Below are positions 62,690-64,000 of a DNA stretch of 64,000 nt, piece after piece. The stretch's first letter is position 1. Each line of letters begins with the position of its first letter. The stretch spans positions 310,001-374,000 of the forward strand of contig JACCIC010000169.1 of the NCBI GenBank assembly GCA_018907035.1. The letters run 5' to 3'. Both the position numbers and the translations under genes were made by a program. The DNA is from Sycobia sp. Sy_11. Its lineage: Eukaryota; Arthropoda; Insecta; Hymenoptera; Epichrysomallidae. The notes beneath the pieces were generated by a model, which saw nothing but the letters and a program-made list of their open reading frames with translations, made no database searches and was not told the DNA's origin.

Positions 62690-63190
62690 GGAATGAATTC
62701 CCCGTACAGATGACCTCGTCATTTCAGTTTCTCGGGCTTGCTCGTCGACGCACCGCGATAATTTTCATTTTCATCCTTTCGGCCAATCGATATCGCCGCC
62801 GTACCCGTAATACTTTTTATGAAGCTGCTGCACGTGTCGCGCAAGCGCATTTTTATACATCAGCCACCGTCAGCCATCGTGTAAAGATTCGCATCGTATA
62901 CAATGTTATAATACATCGATGGGGTCGCCGTCGGTCCAGCCGGATATACGTCGCTCGGCGGTTGTATACGAACGGAGCTTACACACACATGCACACACAA
63001 GCGGACGCAAGTGTAGCGTGCGCCTCGACAAGGCGTCGACGGGAACATTCGGCAAACGGCTGGCCAATCGCTGCGGCGTGTGGCGACATGTCGTTGATAT
63101 GCCCTTATCACGGAAGTGTCCGTCTACGGATATATGCAGATAAACTGACGCTTTTTGTAAATGTACATATACGCGATACACCCTAAAGCT
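62690..63190. promoter_or_regulatory. CpG-rich patch, possible promoter or 5' exon
   Basis: GC- and CpG-rich block (e.g. ATCGCCGCCGTACCCG and TCGCCGTCGGTCCAGCCGG) with several overlapping frames on both strands, none resembling a known protein. The longest frame (197 codons) starts in AT-rich sequence and is rich in Arg/His from the CpG composition, so I do not call it a gene. Confidence 0.3.
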
Positions 63191-64000
63191 GGCTCGCAAG
63201 CCCTGACGACCGGTAGCATCTGATTTTCGATGATAGGCATTTCATTTCACATCTCACGCAGCAATGTCTATATATATAGCATTCATACTGGATGTATCTA
63301 GTTGAAAAATACATTTAGAAACTGATCGTTGTACATTAGCTTTATAAATATAGTTTATATCTGATAATAGGATTTTCTTCGAGGTGAATTATAAATTTCA
63401 ACCATTTGCTACTAAATTTTGAAAGAAATATTTTTAAAATTAACTAAATTAAAAAAATAATTGTTATTTTATACTTGGAAATTATTAGTATAGTATAGTA
63501 AACAATTACTTAGCAGTAATTTGGTAACTATCAGTACTGCTCATTTGCATTCACAACTTCCAATAATTTTATTAACTCATTTATTAATCAATTAAGTACC
63601 GAATTGAATATTGTTTGAAAATAAAAAAATTTCGAAGATATGCTTTCTATGTTTTTGTAATTTTTTCAATAAAAAAGTCGAAAAGAAAGTAGATGAATAA
63701 ATCAAATGCTGTATCATAAAAAGATTATATCTATAAAGAATATTCTACATGCATATTATTATATACATAGATTATTATTAATCATATGGGTATTACAATT
63801 AAGACTAATATTAATGCTAAATATATCAAAGATATGATTTTTAACCAGTTAATATATATCGTCTGTACGTATAATTTCTGTTTTCAATCAACTGATTCAA
63901 CGCATTTTTTACAATGACGTAAATATTATGTGGGCGTCTATACTCCATGCGCTAAAGAAGGCGTCAACATACTATGTAGCATTAATGTAAAAAGTTCATA
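63191..64000. other. AT-rich DNA to the end of the window
   Basis: No coding sequence recognised. Confidence 0.6.

Noticed and set aside
62593..63186. 197-codon plus-strand frame
   Set aside because: Composition follows the local CpG-rich patch, overlapping frames exist on both strands, and no domain is recognisable.
1..64000. tRNA, rRNA and CRISPR features
   Set aside because: I scanned for tRNA B-box-like sequences and regular spaced repeats and saw nothing convincing; a tRNAscan run would be needed to exclude tRNAs.

Overview
The window is a nuclear segment of an insect genome. It is strongly AT-rich and carries spliceosomal GT-AG introns, mariner transposon remnants, a non-LTR retrotransposon remnant and many (AT)n, (GT)n and (CT)n microsatellites. 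A hymenopteran, perhaps a small parasitoid wasp, would fit this composition, but the window alone does not prove it. Exon models were built by eye from reading frame, splice dinucleotides and matching codon phase.

Layout. At 1595-2725 (+) lies a very GC-rich, intronless gene for an arginine-kinase-like protein that has lost the catalytic residues. At about 4800-9757 (+) is a multi-exon gene for a protein with a DPY-30 motif followed by ankyrin repeats; its first visible intron holds a defective mariner. Converging on it is a five-exon CCDC34-like coiled-coil gene (10073-14384, -). At 17583-18275 (-) is an intronless linker-histone-H1-like gene. From 18.3 to 35 kb there is no recognisable gene, but there is a 3.25-kb foldback element (25800-29052) and a 740-bp TIR element (31246-31985). 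At 35011-38983 (-) is a complete ten-exon SH3BP5 / parcas homologue, a family known to act on Rab11. From 39 to 64 kb I find no complete gene. That stretch holds a third copy of a 190-bp structured repeat, CpG-rich patches that may be promoters or 5' exons (best case 44.4-45.12 kb, ending in a good splice donor), a non-LTR remnant (about 52.4-53.6 kb), a second mariner remnant (54.57-55.32 kb) and a 139-bp hairpin (61.5 kb).

How the parts relate. The DPY30-ankyrin and CCDC34-like genes are convergent neighbours, and both families are linked to cilia or sperm flagella. That is a hint of shared tissue use, not proof of joint function. The most unusual items are the arginine-kinase-like pseudoenzyme, which keeps most phosphate-binding arginines but has lost the substrate and catalytic positions; the large foldback element; and a dispersed repeat with two internal inverted repeats present three times in the same orientation.
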